From positions 124,001 through 188,000 of the forward strand of contig JALIZF010001670.1 in the NCBI GenBank assembly GCA_029948255.1: a stretch of 64,000 nt of DNA, in the 5' to 3' direction. A program made the translations under genes and the position numbers. Positions 36,101 to 48,012 of this stretch are shown piece after piece; position 1 is the stretch's first letter; every line of letters begins with the position of its first letter. This stretch comes from Telmatactis stephensoni (taxonomy: Eukaryota; Cnidaria; Anthozoa; Actiniaria; Isophelliidae). The notes under the pieces are model-generated. The model made no database searches, was not told the DNA's origin, and saw only the letters and a program-made list of their open reading frames with translations.

Positions 36101-38859
36101 TTTACCTTAACTTTCGAGCTAACGGCAGACTCAAGAGTTTCACACAACAGCATGTAATGATCTTTGATGTACTGTAGAACAGAGGTACAGAGTACGTTAC
36201 GCTTACACTTTACTAACGTATAGACGTCCTGACTAGTCTGGGACAAAATAACTGGAAGGACCTAGCGCTCTGTCCATACAAGTTAGAGCTGTATTGTGCG
36301 TTAACTTACCGATAGAATTTCGCTGTAGGCTTTGATCGGTAAAATACAGACTCTCTGAAGATAAAAAAGAAGCAAGTACATTGGAATAAATGCCTAAATT
36401 CTCGTTATTTGATTATTTGTGGAATTACAGAAGAACCCCAGGAGAAGCTAAATCTTGTTCGAGATAGCGGGGGTTCGAGATAACCGATAGTAATGGACTG
36501 CAAAAAATGACTCGAGGGAAATGGGTTTGTGTTCGAGATAGTGAGGTTTTCGAGTTAAAAGGGTCCGAATTAGCACGCTCCAAAAGGTTGTCGGGACATA
36601 GATTTACCAGAAATTGTGAATGCATACCTGGTATTTGATTTTCAGTCGTATACTTGGTGTCTCGCCATTGGTTCCTTTCCTAGTCGTCAAGGTAACGGGA
36701 AACCATCTTTCTGTTTCTTGGTTGTTGTCAAGATCCTCAACCATGATATCAACCGTGCCTGTCAAATGAGGAGATGATGTTAACACGTACTATTAATCTC
36801 CATTCTCATGGCTAGCATATCATCATGAAGGAGTGCATCTAAAGACGCTGTTACACTGTGCAATTTTCCCCAGCAACTTGCAATATTTTACGTTTCGAAA
36901 AGTAGACCTGAGTTCTACTTCGTGCAACGCTACGCGCAACAAAAAAAATTGCGAGACAACTCCTGTTACACTGTGCAACTTGTTTCGCAACGCCGTTGCG
37001 AGACAAGTTGCTGAGAAAATTGCACAGTGTAACAGCGCCTTAAGTTTGTTAGTGTGCGCCCTTCCGAGTTACGTGGTTTCGAGTGGTTTCGAGTTACGTT
37101 TCGAGATTCAGCGCCGTCATCTCACACGTGTTTCTACTTATTTCCATTCCATGTAGCTTTGATATACCCTTTTACCCTTGTCGTCGTCACCACCACCATT
37201 TTACCGCCAAAAGCATTAGGGAAAATTTAGATAGCTTTAAAAAGCATAGCTAAAATACATACCTAAAATCTTTCTCTTGCCTTTCTTGTTTTTAGAGTCA
37301 TTGTCTTTGTAGATATTTACTGTAAGTTTGACAAAGTCTGGCAAATCCCTTAAAACATATATTAATCAGTAAACTAAATCATTTAATCTGCCAAATAGGA
37401 AGACGATAGGGAGCTAGAAGACGGTAATAATTATAAACTGCTTTACAAAATAAACTATTTATATAAGTATGTATGTACTCTAGGATAGGAAAACAAAGAA
37501 ATTGTGAATCATACACCCACTTCTCGGATGAATCCTTAGCTTTGCTTGTGATTTTCACTTCATTACATTTGACATTCTAATGTGTGTATTCTAAAAACTC
37601 ATAAACGCCGTGAATTTGCAAAATTAATTCAGGATATTTCTTTCAGGAAAAAGATGTTAATAACAGGGCCCCTGGCGAATCATCCACAATTTGGAACATC
37701 AATCAATGCACGAAGGAGGCTCGAATGTTAGGTAGGATTGCATGTTTACTTACTCAAAGACAAAACTTTCGCCCCAGAAAAGACTTTCTGCTTTCGTCTT
37801 TGGAGTTGTTCTGGAATAAAGGCTCTTGTCCAGAAGGACTTCACAATAGTAACTGATAGAAATAATTAGAATTCGTTAAATATCAAGGGGAGCAGCGACG
37901 ATTTCTACACCACGCTATTCATTATAACTTGTATTCTATTAGGGTCGTAATCATCATCATCATCATTATCATCACCATATTTTTAACATCAACAAATGAG
38001 CAGTCTTTAGTGCATAGGTCGAGGCAAGTTACAATCTTTGCCGTTATTTGTTGGTACGATGTGACATTCTAATCAGTAAGTAAACGATTCAGTACAACAT
38101 AATGATAAGAAAATTAGAGAGGTAATTGCGACGTTTGGGTGTTGATCGGACACCATTCTCAAACGAAGTGTTCCAGTGTCGGAGTAGATTTGATTGTTTA
38201 TTGTACGAAATGTTCTACATCAGAGAAAGAAATCCAACTTTGAATGTGCAATGGGACTCCCTACGGGCCAAACTTTTTGCTTTATCATGTAAGTTATCTG
38301 TATTTATGATATGAAATTGTGTTTTTATACATTATTTATTTTAGTTCTTGGATCCCTCGCCCCCTAAACAATGTTGCTGGTGGTCGTAAAGTCTGACTGA
38401 CTGACTGATTTGAAGGTGGTAGGTACCGGAGTTTTCACAGCAACATAGTAAAGTTAAGAGGGGCGTGTGTGTGTGTGTGGGGGGGGGGGGATTTGCAATC
38501 GTGCTAACTACAATCTTCGACAAAAAGGGTGAAGAATTTTCCTGTTTTGGAAGAAATGCGTGCGTCACCTCACATTTGGAGCCAAAATTGCCCCTCCCTT
38601 CCCACCACCCAACACAATGTTGATCACCCGGGGGGTCCAGATGCTTTCGTCAGCCTGCAACATTGATCCCGGGGTAGGGGGGAAGAAAGCATAGAGTATC
38701 GTAGTGGAAAACGCTTCTTTTTGAATTGGACATTGACAATGCCACTTTTTTCTTAACGTTTATGTCCAAGATTGTAGCTGTGAATTGCCGTGTATGTATT
38801 CCTGATATATAGGTGAAACACGTATCTCTTTGACACTAGACTATAATCATCGTTACTAG

Positions 38860-38896
<37 letters not shown>

Positions 38897-41800
38897 CCAA
38901 CATCATCATCAATATCATTATTATCATCATAAACAGCATATTTATTACCTCTTTTTTGGCTTTGTTGGCAAACCTTTAGCGTCTAAAATCCACACTGTCA
39001 TGGCTACATCAGTACGGTGCTGTTTGTCACGCGTTGGCTGAATAGACTTCTTAATGCTAATAGCAATAGTAAAAGCATGGGTATTACATATCCACGAGTT
39101 AACTAGAACGGGCGGGCAACACATCACACCCATTTAGGTGGCCTACCATGGAACATTGATATCATAGTTCGAGCCATCAAAACCCGAATTCTCATATCTT
39201 AAAGGTATTGACTACAAATGATTCAGATTTGTGGATCGATATTAGAACTCCACATTGTAGGTCCCATCTCACCTGATCTGAAAGGGGAGGGGAGGGTGGG
39301 GAAGGAAGAAGAGGGGAAGGGAAAGGCAGTCCTCTCCTCATTTTCCGGCTTCCCCAGCCCCTCTTCAAGTTTCCATTCTCAGTAGACCCGATAATTTTAC
39401 TTGCCCGGTAATTAACGGAAAAATTAAGGAAGTGCGCGAGAAACCGTAAACGTAACTTGCCTGTGAAATCATAGAAACTGAAAATAACGTAACGTACGCT
39501 TCGAAAATCTTTGTAAAATTTATCGGATATATTAGCCTGGGCCTGCTTCCTCAAAGATGGATCAGTGCTATCCCAGCTAGTTTAAATTCAAAGAGTTTCT
39601 TTAGACTTAAAGGGGTACTTGGATGAAAATCGATAAAAATTTAAAATGACTTGAAACTTGGTTCAATGTATCTATATGTGACCAATAGTCACCAAGCAAT
39701 ATATTTTCATCAAATTCCAGAGGTACAGATAAAAAGGTATCACGTATTTTAGCATCTACATTGTGTATCTATGACGTCATAAGTACAACCCTATTGTTCT
39801 TTTCAATCTTAAACCAAAATTTCTTGGTGATAATATGATTAAAATGCAGAATTTTTGGGATAGTAGGTTTTATATTTATCTATATTGGTCGTTAATTGAC
39901 GTCAGCTTTGGAATTAACCACTTTCCAATTTTGACCTATTTTCATCCAAGTACCCCTTTAACCCTGGGTTAGCCTGCGTAGCTGCCCGGGGAGGGCAGGG
40001 GAAGTGGAGAGGGAAGGGGGGACTGGGGAGGAGTCCCCTTTCCCTCTCACCTTCCCCTGCCCTCCCCAGGCAGCTACGCAGGCTACCCTGGCTTAGCGCT
40101 AACACACCTTCGAGCAACCGAGCCCCGTACAGTTATCGGGTCTTTCGAGCAACGGGCCCGTCTGATACCCAGGTTCGGTGTCACCACACGACTTAAAGAG
40201 CGCACAGTAGCAAAGCCACCCTGTATATTGTCTGTTCCCAGTACCAACAAGGGTCAAGAGACCATAATACTAAGAGAGCAAAACTCACGGATTGATGTCT
40301 GGGCGATGTGCTTGGCGCTTAAGGTTATTTTTAGTAACAGGAAGTTAACGCCATATCGTGCGCAGGGCTATCAAACAATGGAATTTGATTTTTACGCGCG
40401 CGCAGATTGATACCAATCGTTTCTTAATACTAAATTTCATTGTTTGCGCGCGATGGCGTCAACTTCCTGTTACTAAAAATAACCTAAAGCGCCAAACACA
40501 TCGCGCAGACCAGTTTCGCTCTCTTAGTATTATGGTCTCTTGCAAGGGTCTACTCCGTGTAGATTTGGCACAGTAGCGAAGTGGCGAAGGCTGTAAATGA
40601 TCTCGTACCTGTTGATCCATTTATTGAGTTCATCAGCACTACGGCACGAGAAGTATTTGACTTCATTGGGTGAAATCACTTGGAAGCAAAACTGTTTGTG
40701 TAGAATACTTGGATGGATTGCACGAACACTGACCTTGCCAGATACAGACAGATCCATTGAATCCTGCAACAATTTATAAAACACTGGGTTAACACTGAAG
40801 TACACATTCAATTAGCTCTCGCATGTATGTGAATTCTCGTGTGAGTTTTGGGACTGCATGGTATTATTTCAGCGACATTTCCTGATTGACGAGGAAAAGG
40901 GGTACCATGGGTGAAGACGGGATGTCTGCAATAGCAGGGTGAAAGTTGACTTGCTTAGCTCAGCTCTCAGGGGACGAAAGGGAAGGAAAGGGGGAGGGGA
41001 AGGGAGACAGAGGCAAGGGGAGAGACGTGGTACGCAGGCTAGAAATCAGATGAACCCATTGACCGAATGGTATTTTAGTCTAGAATATTTTCCTAATATT
41101 AAATGTTCAAGATAGCGGAGGGAGGAGGGGGAAGAAGGAGGGAGGTGGTGTGGGGGGAGGGGGGGGGGAGGGAAGGGGGGCTCGAGGATAACTGAGTGCA
41201 AGAAAGTCTTAACATTAGTTTTGAATTTAGAAGTCAGAAATGAAAGCATTCATCGCAGTTTCGATAGGCCGCCATTCGAATATATCGTCTACTACAACTG
41301 TAGGGAGGAAAACGTTCGAGTGCCCTCTTTGACATCCATATTTTTGGCTCAGGAAGTGAGCTCCCCCCAAGCCCATAAAACCAAGTAAGATCGTAATTGC
41401 CAATTAGAGTATTTCCTGTCTAGAAATGTTTTAAATTTTTTCTTGGATAAAGAGCTACCCATGCTTCCAATTTTTGTTGGAATGTCACGCAATTGGTAAT
41501 GCATGGTCACACACATGTCGTTATTAATAGAAAAGGCCAAAATCACTAATTGTTTAACTCAGGAGGTCAGATAAGCAGACTCCCGTTCTGAGATGCAAAT
41601 GTTATATTTAGTTAGCAATAGAGCGCGTTCATATACGTTTTGAATGAAATTCGAAAACGATTTTTTAAATGGTCTACGGCTTCATAGTTGGTATTTTCCC
41701 GACAATTGGACTAAAATACGTTTCAGAAATAAATGATAAGTTTTCTCTTGCGGTTTTGTTGCTAATTGATTTACTAAGTCCAAATGACAGCACCAGCCAA

Positions 41801-42583
41801 GGATACCTTTGTAATGTCAGAATTTTATCAATAGAACAATACTCAATTTGATTTTTGAGCATTCAAATGACTCACAAGACTTTACAGCATTGAATAGGTT
41901 TTACAGCCTTGTTTCTGCATTCAAATGGGTTTCCAACATTCAAATGGCTTACTGCATTCAAATGGTTTCCAACATTCAAATGGCTTTACCGCAGTCAAAC
42001 AATCAGTACAATCAGTGTACCATAGAAAGCGCTTCTTGGCATTCAAATGGCTTTATATATAACTTAGATATACATTGTTTGAAAGAAATAAGTGCTTGGA
42101 AAGATGTTTTAAAGTACTGTTAAATATTGGTCACAAAAAGTTCGAAAATGATTACACACTTAGGTATATATTTGTCAAATACCTCGACTCGAAATTAGAA
42201 ATCAAAGCAAATATGACATGGTGACCGCTTTTGTCCGCTTTGTTATGCTCGCTACCTCGCAACAACTCTGATTGCATCCGAATTAACTCACAAACAATAT
42301 TGTCATATTTTTTCAGACATAAAATACAGACTACAAACAGGATAACAATTCATATAAAACCACAAAGCCTTACGTCGAGAAAAGCATAATTCGACTAGGA
42401 TGAAAACCCTTTGAATCTAATTTCACCCGTATTTCACACAACTTACCGAACTTCGTGAGAGTTCGTACACGCTTGATCGTCGTGACATAACCTTCCGGCG
42501 ATTACTAGTAAAGAAACGTGCGCCAATCCGAGCAAAATTCATCGTTATATCACAAAATAGCTTTGTCGTTCCGATTTTGTGCT
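27159..42583 (-). CDS. SynGAP/DAB2IP/RASAL2/nGAP-family Ras GTPase-activating protein
   Basis: Twenty exons, listed N to C terminus: 42447-42583, 40609-40763, 38949-39056, 37754-37852, 37263-37348, 36628-36758, 36310-36354, 36106-36171, 35127-35223, 34598-34677, 34247-34309, 33942-34054, 33739-33822, 33164-33231, 32918-32993, 32555-32645, 31891-31998, 30246-31387, 28493-28565, 27159-27581. All have GT donors and AG acceptors, and all phases match. From the first usable ATG (42540-42542) they give 1067 aa. The order is split PH domain, C2, RasGAP, long Ser/Pro/Arg-rich linker, C-terminal coiled coil; this order is diagnostic of the family. Members stimulate GTP hydrolysis by Ras (some also Rap) at membranes (established). 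Which vertebrate paralogue is closest cannot be told. The first exon has an acceptor (TTTCCACAG), so more N-terminal exons probably exist upstream. Confidence 0.9.
29271..29639. mobile_element. 369-bp transposon with poly-G/poly-C ends, member 2
   Basis: It has the same plan as the element at 25340: CCCGGGG (about 20 G), internal inverted repeats AGGGATGATCGTCGTA / TACGACGATCATCCCT, a final run of C and GCGGG, flanked by CCTTATT on both sides (29264-29270, 29640-29646). It contains at least six copies of CCCTAAAAAATACC. It lies in an intron of the RasGAP gene, between 28565 and 30246. Confidence 0.8.
29920..30240. mobile_element. Remnants of small DNA transposons in a RasGAP intron
   Basis: This contains words such as GGCCGCTTAAAGGTGTC, GGTCGCTTAATAGAGG and AGCAGAACCCCGGTAAGTCG, arranged as short inverted ends. 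Similar fragments lie at about 33485-33640 and 36425-36600 in other introns. They resemble ends of Tc/pogo-type non-autonomous elements; this is inference. Confidence 0.45.
32731..32880. repeat. Dispersed element, copy 1 (second copy 34951-35100)
   Basis: ATTCTTGGGTTGCATGTGAC and about 140 following bases occur again at 34951-35100 with few changes. GTTCATCCAA near the end is the inverse of TTGGATGAAC near the start, so both are inverted-repeat elements. Both lie in introns of the RasGAP gene. Confidence 0.7.
35337..36047. repeat. 22-bp minisatellite in a RasGAP intron
   Basis: About 32 tandem units of the form ACACCTTACCAACCACTTAC plus TG run through most of the 882-bp intron between exons 35127-35223 and 36106-36171. 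Variants CAATCACTT, CTTGCTG and a few irregular units are mixed in. The plus-strand frame across it is a repeat translation. It is not a CRISPR array: there are no unique spacers. Confidence 0.95.
37925..37975. repeat. ATC-rich microsatellites
   Basis: Short interrupted (ATC)n here, and a longer array at about 38859-38931. Both are in RasGAP introns. Confidence 0.85.
39968..40084. mobile_element. Short hairpin element of the AGCCTGCG family
   Basis: TTAGCCTGCGTAGCTGCC and its inverse ending CAGGCT bound a G/A-rich and C/T-rich pair of arms that are also complementary. ACCCTGG is present on both sides (39961-39967, 40085-40091) as a target duplication. A relative sits at 63219-63296. Confidence 0.6.
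40255..40542. mobile_element. ~288-bp inverted-repeat element with 7-8-bp target duplication
   Basis: The ends are AAGAGACCATAATACTAAGA and its inverse. The arms of about 130 bp are imperfect reverse complements (GCGATGTGCTTGGCGCTTAA; AACAGGAAGTTAACGCCA) around an AT-rich loop. It is flanked by CAAGGGTC (40248-40255 and 40543-40550). It inserted about 66 bp downstream of the PH exon end at 40609, in the intron. The 8-bp duplication suggests a hAT-type mobiliser. Confidence 0.75.
41857..42050. repeat. Irregular ATTCAAATGG repeat
   Basis: The word CATTCAAATGG recurs at least six times at spacings of about 18-40 bases, some with TTTCCAACATTCAAATGGCT. It lies in the first visible RasGAP intron. 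Confidence 0.7.
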
Positions 42584-44700
42584 CTGTGGAAATAATAATC
42601 GATTCTGCTTGGATCACATGATGACCTTTGATGATTTGTGCTGCAAACTTTTGTACTTCTCCGTAGGTGAGAAATTTCAATGAACAGTAAATGTGTTGCA
42701 AACAGACTATTAATCACCGTTTTGTTTTTATCTAATGGACCTTGAATTATAAACTTTCAAAGTGAATGGGTGTGCGGCATTGTGGAAGCGACTGATTGGA
42801 ATTCGATATTATTGTTAAAGTGTAACGTGAACTTTGCGACGTCACACAACTTGTATGATAAGGCAGGTTTCAAGACCACGAGTTTTCATCACTCAATATT
42901 TGCGAACATGGACATCGATAAGACCTTTAGCATTCGAAACGCTGACTTGTAAAAATGCAAGGAAACGAAAGAAGGACAAAGAAAGAAAGAAGAAATGAAA
43001 AGGGAAGAAAGGAAATGGAAAAGAAATGAAGGAAAGGAAAAAAGAAAGATGATGAGAAGGGAAGAAAAGGGAGGTGAATAGAAGAGAAGAGAAGAAGAAA
43101 TACGAGAAACTATAATATTTATATTATGGTGTGATGTTGTATCCATGAAAAAATCCATCTTGCCACAGACCTGAGTTTTCTGCTTTATCTTATCAATTCT
43201 ATTTCATGGAATGTAGCTCTTAAACTGCAAGTCTCGATAGATAAGAGCCCCACCAATAATAACACAAAACAGACAGTGTTGTCCTGCCTGACAATCAACC
43301 AGAGAGGCCGTACTCTACCCATATAATTTCCTCAAATAGAATATAAAAGGTCCCAATTAAAATGATACTGGCATTGAGCGACATCTGACCGGAAGTATAA
43401 TTAGTAACATGCAGTTGGTGACGTCACCATTGACGTCATTGTCTTTACAAGCGACAAAGGGTCTGTAGGGGGGTTGATAATCAGATAATAGAGGGATGCT
43501 GTGATGTTGTACCCTGATAAGAATCCTACTGATTGCTGGGCAGCGGACAGTGGAAGAACGGTGTGTAGAACATTGCCTTTTAAGGGTTCACAATTCGAGT
43601 AGTCCAAGCAACATTGTTGAAAAAGAATCTGAATAACGCTAAAATATTTAGCACGAATTTAAACTGATTGAGAAACAATATGGTATTCAAATCAGGGTCT
43701 CCTACACCCCTTTGCAAAATAAAATCACGCAAATTTATTTGGTCTTTTCACGCGTCACGGATAATTAAAATCTCTCTTTCACGTTCACAAAAAAATCAAA
43801 AGTTGCTTTCACGTGGACGCAAAAAGATTTAAATCACGTTTACGTCAAAATATATATATCAGCCGTTCACGTTTCCCGCAAAAGGTATAGGGGACCCTGT
43901 CAAATCGAGAGCATGCATTTTTTGCAAAACTGAGGTCTGCATGACTCCTCAAGTTGCACATGCTCAACAATTTTCGACTCAAGCACCTCTGGAAACTTTA
44001 GCACTGCATAAACTATCAGTACGCTTGTAGTCCTTTGCTTTAATTGTACTGCTTATAGTCAATCAGAATCGAGAAAATATTATGTATTTTATAAAGGTGA
44101 AAAGTCTCATATACAATTCAAAATTATACAAGGGCCGCCGGCAGAATGGTCGTATAATTAGTGGTCTTACAATTGGAAACAGCGACCTTGCGATCTACGA
44201 AGTGAACGATCGAGGACGACGCCGGACGATAACGCAAGCACGTTTTCAAAACGATTTTATACATACGCGATCCGTAAGTCGTCCTTACCGTCGCCGTCCT
44301 TGCTAGAATTAACGTTGGTGCTTTCTCACGTCCTAACGTAAGACGTTTACGAGGTTGCAGAGCCAACTTGCTTTTGTGGTTTTTCTCTCAGACAGCGAAG
44401 AGGACAGAATAATTCATCATTGTTGAACTCTGCATTTTCCGCATTTTCTGGGTTTAATCAAGGAGGTGAAACCTCAGGTCTTAGATGAATAAATAGTACG
44501 CCTAGTTGAGCCACTATTGATACTCTTCCTTGTGCTACTAAGGCCAGTAGCATTGCTAGTTTCAGGGTTAGACTCTTGAGGTTTAGTTCTGAGTTTGCCC
44601 CATGGGAGCGGAGAAATTCAGTGACCTTACGAATATCCCAGGTGGACGAGTAACGGGGTTGAAACGGATGCTTGTCTGCATGCGATTCCTCTAAGTAATA
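42584..44700. other. Gene-poor stretch upstream of the first visible RasGAP exon
   Basis: It includes a GAAA/GAAG purine-rich low-complexity tract (about 42958-43106) and a dispersed repeat near 43975-44110 (CAAGCACCTCTGGAAACTTT; CAATCAGAATCGAGAA). That repeat recurs at about 47535-47660, 52170-52230 and 56890-56945. No exon was recognised. Confidence 0.5.
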
Positions 44701-44754
44701 CCATGATCACCTCGGGATCCATTGTTTCAAGAGGGACGTAGATAGAAAAGCGTG

Positions 44755-44845
44755 AATGAGGGAGATTTAAAACTAAATTTCCCTCATACATCATTAATTA
44801 ATGATGCATGAGGGAAATTTAGTTCTAAATTTCCTTCATTACTAT
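44755..44845. repeat. Fold-back hairpin
   Basis: GAGATTTAAAACTAAATTTCC and its near-complement face each other around ATTAATTAAT; TGAGGGAAATTTAG recurs on both arms. Probably a small inverted-repeat transposon. Confidence 0.6.
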
Positions 44846-45205
44846 TCATGAGGTACAGTCCCTCATATGACAATCATCGGGACAATCGGAACAAAAGTGC
44901 AGGCTGTTCCGAAACTCTGTAATATCATAACGCACCGATCGATACCTCTTATCACTGGGATCTATTCATTCTACTTTGCGCATGTGCATAACGAAGCAAA
45001 GAAAGCATTATGAAAAACAATTTAGCTTTCGAAGTGATTAACAACCTATAAATACTAGTTCATTGTAAGTATATAACTAAAAAAATCTATTTTCAAAAGT
45101 CCCCAGAGAACAGGGTTACACACAATTGGTAAAAGAATTGTATAATATGTTCAAGTTTTGGATGAACAAACAGCGAAGTATATTTTCGGTGATCATGGTA
45201 TTACA

Positions 45206-45355
45206 AAGTAATACCATGACTTCTTCGGGATATTAGTGATTAAATGTACCCTCAGCCTCGGGAGGTTTAGTAAAAGTCCCGAGGCCGTCCGCTAAACCTC
45301 CCTCGGCTTCGGGGACATTTAATCACTAATATCCCTCAGGGTCATGGTATTACTT
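45206..45355. mobile_element. 150-bp fold-back element
   Basis: AAGTAATACCATGAC and its inverse form the ends, followed by GGGATATTAGTGATTAAATG on the left and its inverse on the right. A second internal inverted repeat is built on CCTCGGGAGGTTTAG / CTAAACCTCCCTCGG. There is no ORF. Confidence 0.75.
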
Positions 45356-46551
45356 ATAAGAATTGACATCCATGAGGGTGATAACCAACCAGGTGACCGC
45401 ATATATATGGGGGAACAGATGAAATCGCAGAACGGAGGACGTTAATCGTTGGATATTGTTTTCCAATCCGGAATTGATCAGCTACGAAGGCCAGGATGTT
45501 TTTCAAGTGTGTACAAACTGGATCAATTTCCTTTCAATACACCAGCTTCTCCAAATGTTCCATGCTGGCTGGTAAGATATCTGTGTAGTATAGGCTTTGC
45601 TAACGCGACCTGTAGATTGGAAACTTCGTCTGAAAAGCCTTCTGACGTGTGACGTTGCTTGATATGTACCATACGACTAAATACAGTCTCGGAAACATTG
45701 GGTGTGGTTTCCCTGGGTGTCTGGGGTTGCTCAAGACTCGATATCTTATGCCATTATTGATCTTTTACTTGGTTTGGGGAACCTTCTGCTAGGTTTTTCG
45801 ACATGCCTGCGTCTTTGGACACTACAGACGCTAAATTTGGGCCGAATAAGCTTTTTCCCGCGTTCGGAAGCGGCTTCTCTGCCTGTTTTGGCGGATTTAT
45901 CGCTCTAAGGATCTTTGCTCGATCTACTGCCGAGGCGGAACCAATCAAACACAATATTTTATATTTCTTTCTTTTCGTGCAAACTGCAAAGCGGCACTGT
46001 AGCCGCCAGGACAGCTTTTTGAGCTATTGCTAGATCTCTACTGCTGACTTCCGTGCTGATTTATTTGTAACTAGAATCCAATGCAGTACAAGTAATGAAC
46101 AGGATCGTGAATGAAGTCAGTCACATGTCTTGGTCACATATATTGATCTAGATCATGTAATGCTTTGTAGCTTGGACCACGTGGTTTATGAAATCACTGC
46201 CACGTGGTTTCTAATTGTGCATTTTGCTGCACAGGAGGAAACTGAAATTCTACAGAATTTAATACTCGGGATATTTAGGTATCCCGAGTAATATGCTTCA
46301 TGATATCCTTTTCTAGATTCCTGGACATCAAGTGGTGAAAACAAATCGGTTAATTCCTTATACTGGACTGCAAATAACGTCTCATTGGAGGTCTTTTCAT
46401 TCAGTGAATGAAAGCTTTTAGTTTTTTTAACGGCTATACCATGTCGATTGAATGACCTCCGTGTCAAAGAAAGAATTTTGACTTTGTTCATTTGTAGGCT
46501 TCTCGTCTTCAGTTTTCTCTTAATCATCACCAGGCATATTAGTCGTATTGC

Positions 46552-46931
46552 CTTCTGTTATGGGCCTACTGCCCTCTAATTCAGGCCAACTGCCTGCGGT
46601 GTTGAACCTACTGCTAGTACTGCTCTCAGGACTCTCAGAGTCTTCGGGGAAATCATCCCAAGCGTAAACAGACATGAACTCGCTGTTTGTTTCAGCTTTA
46701 GTTTCCTTAGATCAGTTTCTAACGCTTGTGTGCGTTCGTCCATGTGTTCTAACTTATCCAAGGTTCGCATTAGATCGTCCCTTCGAGGAATCTTTGCTAC
46801 GAGGCTATTTTCCCTAATCAGGCGATACCGAGAAATTCTGATTCGCTCGAGCTGGTGATCGCGCCTTCGTCGCTTTGAAACTTTGTCTTTGTCTATCAAT
46901 TTTCCCTTTGTAAAGCACTTATCTGAAAACT
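46552..46931 (-). pseudogene. Unrecognised coiled-coil ORF with a frameshift
   Basis: From an acceptor-like CTCCCCTAG the minus strand reads FSDKCFTKGK, a basic stretch (KRRRRDHQLERIRISRYRL) and a heptad-like region (LDKLEHMDERTQALETDLRKLKLKQ). Just after this, at about 46690, the protein-like reading jumps one frame to SEFMSVYAWDDFPEDSESPE..MPGDD and a stop at about 46528. The acidic Ser-rich tail in the second frame looks coding, so a single-base deletion or sequencing error is likely. Upstream, a donor-like AAG|GTAAAT at 47022 and a TATAAAAA near 47169 could belong to a first exon, but that exon has no ATG. I do not recognise the protein. Confidence 0.35.
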
Positions 46932-47752
46932 AGGGGAGAAAATAAACGGGGAAAAATATAGCGTATGCAAGGATACTTACATAAGAGTGGAAAAGAAAAA
47001 TATTTCCCGTCAATAGATTTACCTTGTGGATTGTACACGCACTAAAACCCCCAAAGTCGTGTGGTGTAAGCAGAACGATGTCGTATAACTGTGAAAACGG
47101 CACCACACGGCCACGGCTAGCCTGCCAGCAAGGCAGGCTATAGGTCACGACAGGAATTTCGAATGTTTTTATAGACAACCGGTACTGACACGGCCGCGGC
47201 ACCACGGGATCTGCTCTATATAGGGGAAGTATTATGGGCTATCCTGGGGGTCATCATAGCTACTTTTCGCACCTTTTTTATCGGTTTACATTTGGTTGCG
47301 CTACTGAATAATAATAAGCCATACTACTAGTATTTATTCCACACCATAGAAAATACAGCCAATCAGACAGTCGTTGTATATTCAGCGGTATTCAACCGGT
47401 TTTGTTGTTGTTGTTGTTGTTGTTGTTTTGTTTCAGTTTGTTCGTTTTTGTATAAGAAAACAAATCAAATTGGACAGTTTTGGAAAATCTGAGGTGTGAT
47501 CCCTGAAGCCATTCACTCTCAGCGATTTTCGAATCAAGCACCTCTGGAAACTTTAGCAGTTCCATTTGTTGTAGTTCCCAGAAACCTTGTTTCTTTAATT
47601 GTACTACTCTTAGCCAATCAGAATCGAGAACGTATTAAGTATATAATAAAGGTGAAAAATCACGTGTACTTACGTTAGATTTTCTCCTATAATTACGCTT
47701 TAATTCTACATGTCTAGTTAAGTTTTACCTACATAAACAGATTATACGTCTA

Positions 47753-47893
47753 GGGGTACCCTGCGTCACAAGCGTTTCTGTAGGGATAAAGGAGAGAGAA
47801 TTGGGTTTCCTGTGTAACCAACACAGGAAATCCAATCCCCTTTAAACCCCATTCCCCTCAAAGAAACGCTGGCCTAGGAGGAGATGGGTACCC
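47753..47893. repeat. GGGTACCC-bounded hairpin
   Basis: GGGTACCC at both ends, with AGCGTTTCT / AGAAACGCT and TTTCCTGTGT / ACACAGGAAA as inner inverted pairs. Expanded, diverged versions occur at about 52360-52560 and 57065-57260 downstream of the other two Frizzled-CRD copies. Confidence 0.6.
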
Positions 47894-48012
47894 TCAATAA
47901 AATAAAGGCAAATATGTTGTATGCTTTATATGGTAAATGGCTTCTATGTTTCAGTGTAGTCAGCAAAATGTCAGGAGCCCATTACTGAAAATGTTCAATT
48001 CTGCTTCAGCCA

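Larger units (their letters stand above)
31891..36171 (-). other. RasGAP catalytic domain exons
   Basis: Ten exons (36106-36171 down to 31891-31998) encode the complete GAP fold. The arginine finger is in [14 protein letters not shown], with the Arg codon at 34655-34657. The conserved FLRFLCPAI motif (FLRxxxPA, Ras contact) is in 33164-33231, followed by [15 protein letters not shown] and the [11 protein letters not shown] block. Every exon end falls in the phase needed by the next. The finger and the FLR motif are intact, so catalytic activity is expected by inference from the family. Confidence 0.9.
36310..42583 (-). other. PH and C2 domain exons of the RasGAP gene
   Basis: Exon 42447-42583 gives a basic Ser/Arg stretch ([18 protein letters not shown]). 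Exon 40609-40763 gives the C-terminal half of a PH domain ([28 protein letters not shown]), continued by 38949-39056. The C2 domain starts there ([10 protein letters not shown]) and runs through 37754-37852 ([23 protein letters not shown]), 37263-37348 ([15 protein letters not shown]) and 36628-36758 (ERWFPVTL). Exon 36310-36354 is the short link ([13 protein letters not shown]) into the GAP domain. These residues match the family's characteristic C2 features; the calcium-binding acidic loops of classical C2 domains are not obvious. Confidence 0.85.

Noticed and set aside
42889..43158. Minus-strand Phe/Ser/Leu-rich ORF
   Set aside because: Translation of a GAAA/GAAG purine tract.
45449..46033. 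Several ORFs on both strands between the fold-back element and the frameshifted ORF
   Set aside because: One minus-strand frame (45754-45954) has a protein-like composition, but there is no ATG context, splice site or recognised domain to support it.
46930..47205. Minus-strand ORF as a 91-aa protein
   Set aside because: No in-frame ATG in the plausible exon part, and it runs through a donor-like site; at most a non-coding first exon of the frameshifted ORF downstream.
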